Positions 30,219 through 42,152 of a stretch of 64,000 nucleotides of DNA are shown here, one piece after another. Source of the stretch: Phytopythium helicoides (Eukaryota; Oomycota; Peronosporomycetes; Pythiales; Pythiaceae); assembly GCA_024867545.1 (NCBI GenBank), contig JANFNE010000006.1:434001-498000 (forward strand), written 5' to 3'. Each line of letters begins with the position of its first letter. The stretch's first letter is position 1. The notes beneath the pieces were generated by a model. That model had not been told where the DNA came from. It did no database searches and was given only the letters and a program-made list of their open reading frames with translations. Position numbers and translations under genes: made by a program.

Positions 30219-30536
30219 CTAAGTACATCTCCTTCTAGTCTCGGACAGGAAGGCTGGATCAAAATTGTGCATGACATGGCATACTTGTTCAAAAATCCCG
30301 GCTGCGTACCAGCTACTTTCATCGTGAACACGCGACGACGGAATCATCACGGTCTTTCGTTCCACACTGGTACGACGCCCCAGCATGTTTGTGAGCGCCT
30401 TGGGAGTCCGTGCTCGATACGCATCGTGAAGGGCGTCATATCGACGGGTGGCTCGAGCAAGCACCCTCGCATCGTCGTGTTGAAGCGGCGGCGTGTCGTA
30501 CAACCACTCCGAGTCGATTGGAAGCACACCTCGACG
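30219..30536 (-). other. possible exon or gene relic of unknown family
   Basis: A minus-strand frame downstream of the CA repeat encodes a protein-like sequence (PIDSEWLYDTPPLQHDDARVL..., DESSWYAAGIFEQVCHVM) and stops at 30219. Codon use looks real, but the frame continues upstream only through the dinucleotide repeat, and no start codon is evident. It may belong to the same decayed gene as 28960-29735. Confidence 0.3.
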
Positions 30537-30538
30537 CG

Positions 30539-30654
<116 letters not shown>

Positions 30655-30710
30655 ATGAACAGACTCCTCCAAAGTGACTTATTTCGAGAAACTGGGTCGA
30701 AACAATCTTG

Positions 30711-31696
30711 ATGGGACAGACAGCGAGCACTGAAAAACCTGCCGACTGCGATCTCGATGACGAGGCGATCGAGGAGGTCCGCATGGTGACCGCTCGTGCG
30801 TGCAAGCATTTGCGTGATTGAGAGGGTTGTGCCCAATCACTAAAACGAAGCGTTGCAAGTCCCGCTCACGGAGATCTACCGACTTCGTCGGAAGTTTCAC
30901 GAGCTCTCAAACGGCGACAGCATGAGCAAGGACGAGTTCTATGCGATTCCAGGCAAGCCGCTGACTTCGACCCGAGTTGACCCAAAGCCAATAACCTCAC
31001 TCGATGGATATCAGGTGTTTCTCTCAGTCCGCTGCGAGACCAGCTCTTCCGCGGCCTCGATTCCTCTGCGGATGGCTCCATTACGTTCAATGTTAGACAC
31101 CAGTCGTTACGGCATGCCAATTCGTGCTGCTCTAATTACTTCATACGACGAACCAGGAGTTTGCTCGATTTGCACACGTCTTCAGCTACCACAGCTCGGC
31201 CGAAGCCAAGATTCGAGGTATGCCAAGAACCTCTACCTCCACATGTCCCTTGCGTTGTTGACGCTTGGTTTCCTTCGCAAGAGGCCTTCCGGCTGCACGA
31301 CTTTGACGGCGACGGCAAAATCTCAGCGAGTGATCTCCGCAGCTACCTACAGCTCGTGTACCAGTCTCCGACAGACGATGGACGCATCGATCCGGCCGAG
31401 ATCGAAGCCGCTCGTCTAGAGGTGCAGTGCTCACCGACACCACAACGCCCACGTGGACGTCTGACAAACTTTTTGCGCCATCACTAAGAAGACGATCGAG
31501 CTCGTGGTGGCGCGCGTACTAGATGAGGCTTCATCCGCCCCGGGCAAGGATTTCCTCGTCTATGACGACTTTGCCAAGGTGCGTCTACAGAAGTGATGCG
31601 TCGAATGTCGATCGACCCGCCAACCGTTTCTCTCGGTCGCTGGCACAGGTCATGCACTCGACGGACTTTGAGAGCCGGCTGATCATCTCCATCTAA
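30711..31696 (+). CDS. calcineurin-B-like EF-hand protein, 197 aa
   Basis: Seven exons: 30711-30795, 30860-30952, 31015-31091, 31157-31217, 31282-31421, 31489-31578, 31649-31696. The N-terminus MGQTAS is an N-myristoylation signal, as in calcineurin B, CBL and CHP proteins. EF-hand-type helices follow (LTEIYRLRRKF, KDEFYAIP, GLDSSADGSITFNEFARF, and the canonical DFDGDGKISASDL). The hand at DDGRIDPAEIE is degenerate. The protein ends with a short helix, as in the family. It probably docks on a phosphatase, kinase or exchanger in a Ca-dependent way. Intron 2 (30953-31014) is GC-AG: the GC donor is needed to keep phase. The exon 2 acceptor could instead be at 30851, adding three codons. Confidence 0.75.
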
Positions 31697-32220
31697 AGAA
31701 AATGGGTAGTGAAGCTGGAATGGGCCCGATTGCAGCAGCAGCAGTAGGAGCAGTAGTAGTAGTAGCACCGCAACACGACCGCATGAGAGGACAACGCAAT
31801 GGTCGCGACGTTGCATCATTTCGCGTCCGTCCAGCGGTTCTGGTATTGAACCAGTCGTCATTAATTAAGAGAACCCCAGCAGTACCCTCGACTTGACAGC
31901 TGGATATTCCAACGCCATCACCTCCCAAGCAGGTCGCGTGCTGACGCCACCCTCTCGGAGGATGCAGCTACGGTACTAGTGCATCCATCGACCGCCGCAG
32001 ACATCTAGGCAAGCAAGCAGGCAGGAAGGCTGCAGGAACCCCCCACTCGTTTCGCTGCTATTCGTGGCAGGGCTGCAACAAATCAGCCCATTTTTCACCC
32101 ACCCAAACACCCTCGGTGCCCGAAACATCCAGCTGTCTCTCTATTTTTATACGCTCGGTTTTTCCCTGTCTCTCCAAGGGAAAAACAGGCGGCAGCATTT
32201 TCCGACCGGCGAGCGACGAC
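31697..32220. other. intergenic region with CAG/TAG triplet repeats
   Basis: Holds an imperfect AGC/AGT triplet repeat at 31732-31768 and a GGCA-like tract near 32007-32032. Otherwise it is the promoter and 5' UTR of presenilin. Confidence 0.5.
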
Positions 32221-34293
32221 ATGGGCAAGGAGGCGGGCGGCGCGGCCTCGGAGGGCGGCGCGCTGCCGCTCGAGTCGGCGGAGCTGCTGGCCGCGGGCTA
32301 CGACAAGATGCGCACGCCCAACAGCTCGGAGCTGCCGGCGGCGGCGGCGGCGGGCGGCGCGCACTCGCGGCGGGAGAGCGAGGCGGCGGCGGCGGCCGAG
32401 GGGGCCGGGCCGGCGGCGGACGCCGAGAACGCGTCGGACCTCATGCACGGCATCAACTCGTTCTGGGCGCTGGTCTTCCCCATCTGCGTGACCATGATCC
32501 TGGCCAGCCTCGTGGTCGTCAACTACCGCAGCGAGAGCATCACGGCCTCCATGCAGTGCGTGGCGTGGGGACAAGGGGATTGGAACGGGAGGGAGAAACT
32601 CATGGGGGTGTCTGTGTGTGTGGCGTGCGCAGGACGTACCTCGTCTACGGAGACTCGTCGAGCGCGACCAGCGCGTCCTCGACCGTCGGGGAATCGCTCG
32701 TTAACGCGCTCGTCGTGATTGGCGCCATCGCGCTGCTCACCTTCGGCATGGCGCTGCTGTACAAGTACAACTGCATGAAGGTGCGAGTGGTAGCGATTGC
32801 GATGCAGTGCGCGACGCCCTTTGGTCTCACGCGCGCGGTGTTGACTAGTTCCTCTCCGGCTACATCATGTTCGCGTCCACGGCCATTTTGAGCTTCGTCG
32901 GCGGTCAGCTGGTCGACGAGATCATCAACGACCACTTTGGCTGGGCCGTCGACTGGATCTCGTTCCTTTTCGTCATGATCAACTTTGGCGTCGTCGGTGT
33001 CGTGTCCATCTTCTACCAAAAGGGAACGCCGAAGTTTGCCCAGAACGGTTACCTCGTCATGGTCAGCGTCATCCTCGCATGGGAATTCTCCATGTGGCCC
33101 GAGGTACCTTCCCGCACACGAATCTCGTTCCCTATCCAATGCTCCACTTGCTGACGCTGTGTTGATATTGACAGTGGACGACCATCATCTTTTGTGTCAT
33201 GTTCGCCGTCTACGACTTGTGCGCCGTGCTGACGCCGTGCGGTCCGCTCAAGTACCTCATCGGTCTCATTCAGGACAAGCAGGCGCCGCTCCCCGGTTTG
33301 CTCTACGAAGCGGAGGTGCGCGATGGTGTAACGCACGCGGAGCAGCGCCAGCAGCGTGAACAGGCTCGTCGCACCAAGAGTGCTTCCCGCCAGGAGACTT
33401 CGTCTCGCTCCGCCGCCCACCGGACTTCGTCATCTCACACATCTCAGTCGTCGCACTCGTCGTCATCGGGACACCGTGTCAACAACCCACCGCCGCCGCC
33501 TCCGATTGCACCAGTGGTGGCGGCAGGTCCCATGGACGGCCCGCCGATGGCGGTGGCGGTCCCCGCTCACATTGACACGGTATCCGTCCCAGTGCTCTCG
33601 GAGCGCCCGCGCAACGTAGCCGAGTCGAACTTTACGACCTACGACTGTGAGACGATGGAGGAGCTCATCAGCCTTCTCTCAGTCTTTTACGAGACGTTCA
33701 GCCCCGAGGATACGTGGAAGGCTCCGCAGGTCGCTGAGAAGTTCTTCCCGACTCAGGACCGCCTGTGGCTGTTGATCTTTCACAAGTACATGGTGTGCTC
33801 GTGTTCGATGGACATGCCTTGCCCGGTGCAAGTGCGCCAGGACCGTCGGAGACGTGCCCGCGAGGAAGAGGAGGAAGAAGGTACGACTTTTTTTATTTAG
33901 TCATGAGAGGACTCGCTTGTGGTGGATGCAGTGGACTGATGGATGGCTGTGACGTGTCCAACAGACAAGACCATCAAGCTGGGTCTTGGCGACTTTATCT
34001 TCTACAGCGTGCTCGTCGGCCGCGCCGCCATTTTCGACTTTTCGACGTTTGCTGTTGCGTTCCTCTGCATTGTCATGGTGCGTGCTCTCTCTTGGTGTTT
34101 GCGAAAGGCCCGAGGCTGACCGTTTCGTTTTCTTCAGGGCTTGGGTGGAACGCTCTTCCTGCTGTCGGTGCTGCACAAGGCGCTGCCGGCGCTGCCCATC
34201 TCGATCTTCCTCGCGACCATCTTCTATTTCATCACGCGGTACCTGTTCGTGGACTTTTGCTCCTTCGTGATGGCGTACCCAGCCGCCGTGTGA
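32221..34293 (+). CDS. presenilin (intramembrane aspartyl protease), 570 aa
   Basis: Six exons: 32221-32555, 32633-32780, 32849-33103, 33175-33880, 33965-34077, 34138-34293. Nine hydrophobic segments are visible. The catalytic aspartates lie in the expected motifs: YD (FAVYDLCAVLTP) and GLGD (KLGLGDFIFYSVLVG). The C-terminal PAL motif (LPALPISIF) is intact, so the protease should be active. The cytosolic loop between them is long and low in complexity (Ser/His/Pro-rich), followed by an acidic/basic stretch. Presenilin is the catalytic subunit of gamma-secretase. In protists it also affects endolysosomal traffic and Ca2+ leak. The N-terminus is Ala/Gly-rich and probably cytosolic. Confidence 0.93.
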
Positions 34294-34505
34294 GGCGCCG
34301 CCACGTAGTATTTAGACGCCAGCCTTCTCGGCGCCAGGCCGTCGCGCGCCTGTTGCTAACGGGAAGAGAGACTCGGTTGGAAGGGAGGGAGAGCGAAGAA
34401 ACATGTTTGTGTGTGTGTGTGTGTCATTCGCTTCAACCTGCTCGGTCCGTCGTACTGTGCCCACCCCCATCACTGGCCCTTGGCCAGGAAGGTCCCGGCA
34501 GCCCC

Positions 34506-36188
34506 ATGGACATGGGGCGCCTGGCATACAAACGCCAAGTGCCGCGCGTGTTCTCCGCTCCCCCCGCCGGCATGAACCGCCTGCTCCAGCGGTTCGTCGC
34601 GGACCCGCAGGCCGCCGACGCCCCTGCGCAGGGCCACGACGCGCGCGACAACCCGCAGCTGGCGTCGCTGCTGGCGCCTCCGCCGCGCGCCGCCGTGGCC
34701 GCGGGGCCTCCGCGCTCGTCCGGCGCGCGGCTGTACCCGCTGCCTCCACGCTCGGCGACTGGCGGGCCCTCGGCGCCCGCGGGCGGCGGCTACGCGGCCT
34801 TGGCGCCGGGCTCGGGCCGCGACTTCCGCCCGCTGGCGAGCGCGGGCCCGCCGCCGGCCGCGCCGCCGCCAGAGAGCCCCGCGTTCTTCTACTACCAGCA
34901 CAACCCGTACCAGTACCAGGCGCAGGAGTTCGCGCGCAACCAGCAGCACCCGCCGCCGCCGCCGTCGTCGTCGGGCAGCCAGCGCCGCGGCTCGGGCAAC
35001 GCGCTCAGCGCCTACGACGAGATCCCGCTCTCGGCGCGCTCCACCTACGAGACGGTCGACCTGAACGACGACGCGCGCCCGCTGCCCGGACGCGTGGCCG
35101 CGCCGCCCAGGAGCGCGGACGGGAGGGCGGCCGCAGCATTCTTCCAGCAGGCGGCTGGTGGGCGCGCACCGCCAAAGTCCTCGAGCAGCGCGGCGTCTTC
35201 CGCCAGCGACCAACAGCCCCTCGCCAACGGGTTCGCGGTCACAGACTCGTTCTTCCAGCAGCAGGCGCCTCCCGAGCCCGTCCAAGTCCGACAAGTTCAT
35301 CAGACGCAGCAGGCCGCGCCGGCAGTGGAGGACGATGTGCGGTCAGTCAGCGACCTCTTCGCCAGCAGCAGCGTCAGCGACCAGGGTGCTCGGTCGAACT
35401 CTGACAGCCCGTTTGAGCAAACGCAGGCAAACGCTGGCGATCCGTTCCAGCAAGCGCCTACACTCCACCCAAGCACAACAGACCCGTTCCAGCAGACACC
35501 CACACACCCGCAGCACGCGTCAGACCCGTTCCAACAAACTCCGACACAGCAGCACACGGCCGATCCATTCCAGCATCAAACGGCTGCCCCGTTCCAGCAG
35601 ACGCCAGCGAGCAACGGAGCGGCAGCGGATCAGCCACCGACGACTCCTTTGAGTGCTCCACAATCGGCCAGTGATCTGTTTGCAGCTCCACCTCCACCTC
35701 CAGGAGCCAGCAGCCCATTCCACACATCTAATTTATCAACCGGAGTACCACCAGCCTCGCCTCCAGCGCCCATCAAGAAGAACGGTGCGCCTCCGTCACC
35801 TCGACCTCTGGGGATTGCACGGTCTCCAGCCCACAAACCAGCTCTCCGACGCGTAGGATCCAACACGTCCATGCCTGGGATCGTGGGCCGTTTGGACGCC
35901 CGGCAACTTGCACTCCACGACCGGCAACGCGGCAGCAGTAACAGCGCCAAGGTCAAGGCAATGAGCGTGGATCTGGATTATGAGAATCGCTTCGGTCGCA
36001 GCCAAGTGACCACGAGAGACGAGTCGGCCAAGCTCGCAGACATGTACAAGCAGATGGCTGAGCGCTTGCAGGGCGAGAAGCAAGACTTGCTCAAAGTAGT
36101 CGCCGTGCAGGCAGAGCAGATTTCATCGCTACAACGGCGGCTCGCCGCGCTCGAGCACAAACACAAGGTGCCTCACGGCGACTCGTAA
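34506..36188 (+). CDS. disordered DPF-motif protein with C-terminal coiled coil, 560 aa
   Basis: Single exon. Residues 1-300 are Pro/Ala/Ser-rich and likely disordered. Around residues 300-370 the protein repeats the tripeptide DPF (plus SPF and APF variants), usually as (D)PFQQTPT. DPF is the classical AP-2 alpha-appendage-binding motif of endocytic accessory proteins such as Eps15. The C-terminus has a predicted coiled coil (residues about 510-555). I infer a clathrin/AP-2 adaptor-associated scaffold. The first 30 residues (MDMGRLAYKRQVPRVFSAP) are basic. A nuclear or unrelated low-complexity protein is possible, since such motifs arise easily. Confidence 0.55.
   Translation: MDMGRLAYKRQVPRVFSAPPAGMNRLLQRFVADPQAADAPAQGHDARDNPQLASLLAPPPRAAVAAGPPRSSGARLYPLPPRSATGGPSAPAGGGYAALAPGSGRDFRPLASAGPPPAAPPPESPAFFYYQHNPYQYQAQEFARNQQHPPPPPSSSGSQRRGSGNALSAYDEIPLSARSTYETVDLNDDARPLPGRVAAPPRSADGRAAAAFFQQAAGGRAPPKSSSSAASSASDQQPLANGFAVTDSFFQQQAPPEPVQVRQVHQTQQAAPAVEDDVRSVSDLFASSSVSDQGARSNSDSPFEQTQANAGDPFQQAPTLHPSTTDPFQQTPTHPQHASDPFQQTPTQQHTADPFQHQTAAPFQQTPASNGAAADQPPTTPLSAPQSASDLFAAPPPPPGASSPFHTSNLSTGVPPASPPAPIKKNGAPPSPRPLGIARSPAHKPALRRVGSNTSMPGIVGRLDARQLALHDRQRGSSNSAKVKAMSVDLDYENRFGRSQVTTRDESAKLADMYKQMAERLQGEKQDLLKVVAVQAEQISSLQRRLAALEHKHKVPHGDS
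35405..35610 (+). repeat. coding repeat of DPFQQTPT-like octapeptides
   Basis: Five or six imperfect copies of (D/S/A)PFQQ(T/A)PT, separated by Thr/His/Gln linkers. The DNA is not strictly tandem, which favours selection for the motif over slippage. Confidence 0.65.
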
Positions 36189-36467
36189 CGTTGAACACGA
36201 CAAGCCATGGTGCTCTGTTGTCTTGAATGCTATTGATGCGTGGCATAAACTGTCTGTCGGCTTCATGCTCAAAATATCGGAAAGCAGCCTAAATTGGCTC
36301 GCGTCTCAGCTTGGCAATGTTCACTTACAGCCGACAGAGAAACGGGCGTCCCGACCCTGTCGTCCGCCGTCGGGGCATCAAGCAAGATAGCCCAGTCGCA
36401 AATGCACGCTCGTCCATAGTTGCTCGCCAATCCAGTTCAGCTCGCCAGTCGGATTTCTAGAGTCGTC

Positions 36468-39400
36468 ATGACATTCTACGCACGGCCACCTAGTCAATCC
36501 GCGCCTCCGGGACCGAATCCTGGGACAAACTTCGAGATGCCGGCGTACACATCCCACACAGCCCGGCGCTCTCCTCCACGGTCTAAGCCATCTCCATCAC
36601 GGTCGCCAAAGCGAGTCAGCAGCAACAACCCCAGCGGGTCTAGTACGTCAAGTGACCGTGCATTGCTCGACATGCTGCGCTCGACTGTAACTTGTCTACG
36701 AGAAAAACGAATGGATCTCGAGGCGCTTGGATGTCTGGAGCAAGGGCTCTGGCTGCAACGTCGAATGCTAGGCGCTGACAACCCTCAAGTACGGGCAGCG
36801 CTGGAGGAGGTCGTGCTCGGGCTGAATGCGCTCGCGATGCAATTTCTGACAACAGCTGCCGCATTTGATCAGTGTCTGGCACTGCTGCGCAAGGCTGAAG
36901 CCATTACCGCACCTGGTAACTTCAGCGTGGCCATCTCAGCACCGCTACAAGTTCTGACTTTAAACAATCTTGGCTGCTGCTATCGGAAACTCGGCAAACC
37001 TCGAGCAGCCCTGCGATATCTGCAAGAAGCAGCACGAATCGGTGGAGCAATTAGCGATGAGGCTGCTCGAGCACCAGGCACGAAGTCGTCTGTCACAGTC
37101 GTCGTGAACCTATCCGTGACGCATCTGAACTTGTGTGCAATTCAATCTCAGCTTGGTCGTCACGAGCTTGCTCTCGAGCACGCGCAGGCTGCTATCTTCC
37201 ACGCTCAGGATGAGCTTGTTCGTCTTGAAGAAGGCGGGGGAGCTCGCCTAGACGAGGCAACACGCGAAGAGAAGCTGATATCTCTTGCTGTTGCGTATCA
37301 CAATCTTGCAGTTGAGCTTGAATTTAATGGACGAGGTGATGCTAGTCTGCAATGGTTCCGGAAAGCGTTAGAGCTCGCAAACCGGTATCGAGAGCGTAAT
37401 TCTGCTCTCTGTGCGTCTTTCCAGCGTGCACTGGATGATGCAAAGCGTAAGCACAATGCATCACGTCCAAAATCAGCAGGAAGACCAGTGCAAGGCGGGC
37501 GTCCACAACGACTGGCTTCATCAAAGCCACGAGAAACAAACTTATCCTACGAGGCGACCGTCGCTTCTCGATGCTACCGTCCGGCTCCACCAACCACTGG
37601 GGCAACAAATCTGTCAAATTCTAGCACAGGATCTGCAACCGGCCCCAGTGGTGTAGGACCAGCACGCAGACAGCGTCCGTTATCGGCGTCGTCGTCGTCA
37701 GCACGGACTCGACGCCCCATGTCTGGACGACTTTACGGCTCTAGTTCAACAAGTCATTTCAATCAAGTACATAGCAAACCCGAGCCGTCTATCGATCGTC
37801 ACTGGCGGAAGCTGGAAGAACAATACGACTTAGACAATACAGCTAACAGTACCCAGCATCGTGCTGAATCTCCGAGTCGAGCAAGGGTAGGAAAGTCTAC
37901 ATCGTCACCATCACGAGATTTGAAACAGATTAAGAGACCACATAGCGCTTCTGGAGCCTCCTCAAAACCTCGATATATCCGACAAACCAATGCAGCTGAA
38001 GAAGACGAAAGTGACGACTGTGAAGTCTATGAGGACGAAGACCCGAGCGATGACGAGGAAAGACTACCTCAAGGAACAACTAGCAAGGTAGTGCAGCATC
38101 AGCCTGAAGATTCGCCAAATTGTTCACCGTCCACACGACTCAACAGCGGTAGACGGCATCAAGAAGCGCTAGATTACAGTCGATCGTCGACTTTGTTTGA
38201 GTCCGGTGGTGAACTAGAATGTCATGGCGACATTGGTGACGCTGGGGATGTGTCGAGCGGCTATGGGGGTGAAGATGACGACTCTGACATGCCAAAACAA
38301 CGAATCAGCCATATGGCCTACCTGCGCCGGATGAAGCAAATTGCTGAAAATATACGAGATGACATTGGTAGTCCACATCGGGCCACCAGCGAGGATAAAG
38401 TCAAACAGCATCAGCAAACGTCAGTGGCAAAGAGCTCATCCAAAGAGGTTGAACTAGTTGAGACTCCTCGGACCGCATCACTGTCCAAGATGCGTGCAAA
38501 ACTTGAGCGCATGCGGAGTGACTCATTGCTTAGTCTTCTTGACCAACGAGATGATACCGAACTTGAAAACCCTTCACAGCATCTCGACAACCACGCAGTC
38601 CCTGTGAATAACAAACTCGCTCAGCCCACTCCTAGCGCTTCAACTCTCATGATCGTTGAAGACGGCGGAATCTCGGAAAGAGAGCTATTTCGGAAAGCAG
38701 CTGCGCTAGTGATGCAGCGAGTTTTCCGTGGTGCATTGTGCCGCCAGAGAATCCAGAAAACCAAAAAAGTGCGTTGAATTCCTATGATAGATGCTAAGAA
38801 CCTGTGATGTGCAGGTACTAACGAGTTTGCTAAGCAGCTAGAAAAGGAGAGCAAGGCAGCACGCAAAATCCAGCGGCAGGTACGGCGTCACCACGACTAT
38901 TTACTTGACCGAGACCGCGATGAAGCTGAAGATCAGGCGTTGCTACTACTGCAACACGAAGAAGTGCATGACATTGCAGCTAGTATCATCCAGCAAGCGT
39001 ATCGCAATCGCTTGCAGCAAATCGATCGGACAACCCACTACCCCCATGAATCGAGGCAAACAAGAGATCAAAGTGGTGACAAATGTTCTAAAGACATTGC
39101 AGCTTGCCGCATTCAGCGCGCATCTCGTCGATATTTAGCTCGGCAACGACTTCGTCGCTCCCAGGCTCGACGGCTAAGCCGACAATACATTGAGCGAAGA
39201 CATTTTGACTTAGCCCTCGCTCGCGCGGTGAGTGCTGCTAAAATGGTCCCTTCGTAAATGCACTCGAGAACTAAACTAACTATCGAACTGTTTATTTGCA
39301 GACACAAGCAGAGCAGACCTTCCTCGAAGAAATAAGTGCCACAAAAATTCAGGCGCTTGTGCGTGGTCACCAAAGCCGATCACTGACCGAAAGCACGATT

Positions 39401-40240
39401 ATTGGCCTGCATGCTGCGGCCTCGCGTATTCAGGGATCATTCAGGACACACCGACACACGTGCAGCAGCGAAGCTAGCTTTGGTGCGCGAAGCATTGCTG
39501 CTCGAGTGCTCCAGCGCTACTTCCGATCTGTGTGGCGAAGATGCGAGAATATTGAGCGGCGGGAGGTTGAGGAAATTGCCGCTGGCACAATTCAGCGATT
39601 CTGGAGAAGCCGAAAAAATACGTCTTGTCCATCTCAACCACTTGACTGTGAAGATTATTTCGATGATGCCGGATTCGAAGACGACGTGCGTCTGGAGCAG
39701 GAAGAAGCTGCAACATGTATTCAGGCACTTAGCCGTGGCCACCTAGCTCGCAAGTCAGTGCAATCACTACGCGCTTCATCGGCGTCCTTGTCAGCTTCAG
39801 GTTCAACTTATTCCGTTTCAGGCGATACGTCATCTAGATATGTGGATCGGTCTGTTCAGCCTCAAAACAGCTCTTTTCTTCCAACGATTGCAAGGGATCT
39901 GTACGTCCAGGCATGTGAGCAAATGACAGCTCTACGGTTGATACAAGAGGAGAATCAAATCCGTGCAACTTACGACAGCATCACGAACGCTGTATCACAG
40001 TTCTCCGAATGGATTCCCGAGCTTGAAGAAGCCGTGGCCATTGGAGACAGATTGCGATCAAACCAGGCGTTGGCAGCAATGCAGGTGATTGCTGTACAAG
40101 ACCACGACCGGATAATCCCTTTGCCGTTGGTGCTTCAGGTTGCCCAACTTATCGATGAGCGGCTTGTATCTGATTCGGAGACGCATTCTGTGGCCATGTC
40201 TCTCCTCTTCGCATTCCGTCATCTCCTCACTAAAGAATAG
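36468..40240 (+). CDS. TPR and multiple-IQ-motif protein, 1209 aa
   Basis: Three exons (36468-38768, 38838-39227, 39302-40240). The 69-nt first intron contains a perfect TACTAAC branch site and fixes the acceptor at 38838. Residues 65-320 are TPR-like helical pairs (LTLNNLGCCYRKLGKPRAALRYLQ, VAYHNLAVELEFNGRGDASLQWFRKALEL). A Ser/Arg-rich, disordered middle follows. The last third holds about nine IQ motifs of the IQ-x3-R-G/R-x4-R type (VMQRVFRGALCRQR, KIQALVRGHQSR, CIQALSRGHLARK), expected to bind calmodulin or myosin-light-chain-like proteins. TPR plus IQ layouts occur in cilia- and cytoskeleton-linked proteins. I therefore infer a scaffold, possibly flagellar, as oomycete zoospores are motile. 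Confidence 0.7.
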
Positions 40241-40313
40241 GACAGTTAAACCAACATGTGGAGAATCACTCACTCTTGGATCTTGTTGCGCACTAGAATG
40301 TTGCGTCTTTTAT

Positions 40314-41870
40314 TCACAAAGAGCGCAGTCGGTCAATCACCTGGTCTCTAAGCTCAGTTTGCCCTGTTTTCGTGTACACCTTCGCCTGCGATCGGATGGA
40401 GCATTGTGAGTATTTGCAGTACTGAAAATACTACATCGAAAGATGAATCATACCAGAGACTTCAGCGCACCCTTGTGCTGCGGATCAATTGCCAAGGCGG
40501 TCTGCAACTCGATTTCAGCCTCGTCAAACTGCCTAAGTCGAGCTTGGTACTCGCCAATAGTGGCCATCACACGAGCTCGGTCGCTTGGCGAGCACCGCGG
40601 GCGTGCTCGAAGCATCTCACGGTGCCTGCATTCCATCTTCCTGTTAGATATGCTTGTCATTCATTCGTTCGAGATGCCAGCACTTACCATTCTATCGCCT
40701 CCTCTGGGCGACTCTGAGCAATTTCTTCCTTGGCCCATTCCTCACATAGCCCCCAGACAGCACGACCTGCACTCTCTTTAGCATCTAGCGACGACAGACA
40801 AACCTCGATGGCCATGCGCAGGATCCGCCGCACGTCCTATCTCATTGGAAGATAACCATTATGAGCGATTGAGTCCAGCAAAGCAATATGTGGTGGTATA
40901 CCTCGCTCTGAAACTTGTCGGCGCGTGCCTGCTTGGCGCTCGTTACAAAGAACGCGAAGTCAGCCGTGCCGCTCTCACGGCATGCATCGCAGTGCTTCCT
41001 CGCCTCGGCCACGGCGTCGTGATCCTTGGGCTGGAACGGGAAGCTCCGCTCCGATGCCGGCACGACCTGGATCGCATGTTCTGGGATTGCACGGCGCTTC
41101 CACAGCAGCTTGGTGCAGCCCGCAATCTTGAGCGTGCCGTCGTATAACTGAAAGAACTCGGTGGGCATGGTCACGTCGTGCATCTTGTCAATGTCGTTGT
41201 CGACGATGTTGAACAGTGGGTAGAACTGGCGCTGCACGAAAAAGGCGTTGAACGTGGTGGTGCTGACGAGCTCGTAGCCCTTCTTCTTGCCGAGGTCGAT
41301 GAGCGCCGCGAGCGACGATCCGTGGAACACGCGCGTGCTTCGCGCCTGCACGAACACGATGTTGTTGGGGATGGTCGGGTTGAACTCGATGACGACGACC
41401 TTGGGCTTGTAGGCCTCTAGCTCCGCCCAAATGTGGTAGTCTGCTCCGTCGACATCTACTGACAACAGGTCGAAGGCCTCCGGCAGCGCCGGGCACTCGC
41501 GCGCCAGGATGCGCTCGAGCGTGTCGTCGCCGTCGAGCTGGATGAAGCTGTTGACGCACGTGACGTTGTCGTGCTGCGCGTACATGGCGCGCATCTGGCG
41601 CACGCGCTCCGCGTCCGCCTCGATGAGCACGCCCGACCATCGCTCGCGCGCCTTGAACAGCAGCTGCCACGTGTTGCTCAGGTGCTTGCCGTCCCACGCG
41701 CCAAACTCGACGCACCAGCGGCGCCCGCCGCCCTCGCGCGCGTCCAGCAGCGCGAAGATCTCGGCCAGCACGCCGTCCTCGCCGTTCTGCGACGTCACGT
41801 TGTAGCCGCGCGCCACCAGCCAGTCGTGCTGCTTGCGCCTGGGCGGCGCGCGCCGCTCCAGCACCTCCAT
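40314..41870 (-). CDS. FkbM-type methyltransferase fused to TPR-like repeats, 453 aa
   Basis: Four exons (40902-41870, 40688-40836, 40454-40625, 40314-40385). The N-terminal 230 residues resemble FkbM/SAM-dependent methyltransferases: a SQNGEDGVL start, the SAM-binding strand WCVEFGAWDGKHLSNT, GVLIEAD, and a DLLSVDVDG active-site strand followed by VVVIEFNP. A Cys-containing linker (HCDACRESGTADF) leads to TPR-type helices (GLCEEWAKEEIAQSRPEEAIEW; GEYQARLRQFDEAEIELQTALAIDPQ). Many FkbM proteins O-methylate glycans or small molecules; the substrate here is unknown. Lack of a signal peptide suggests a cytosolic enzyme. The ATG at 41870 gives a short basic leader. Confidence 0.75.
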
Positions 41871-42152
41871 GAGCGCCGGTGGCTCGCTGGCGTCGGCGTT
41901 GGTTGCAGCGCCTAGTGCCGTGGCACTAATCGGGCGTCGGCAGGTTGAAGGCGATGGAGGAGGCGGTCGCGGATGGACCTGCGGTGCGGTGGAAGCTGTC
42001 GCCAGCGAGCTCTGCGCCTGGAGATGGACGCTGGGTGGGCGACTCGGCCGTTCAGTTACGCGAGCTGCTAACGAGGCGGCGGAAATCTTTCCGGTTCAGC
42101 CGACGCTCTGGACTGCGTGGGGCGGTGGAGAGGCCTCGAGGCACTGGGCAAC

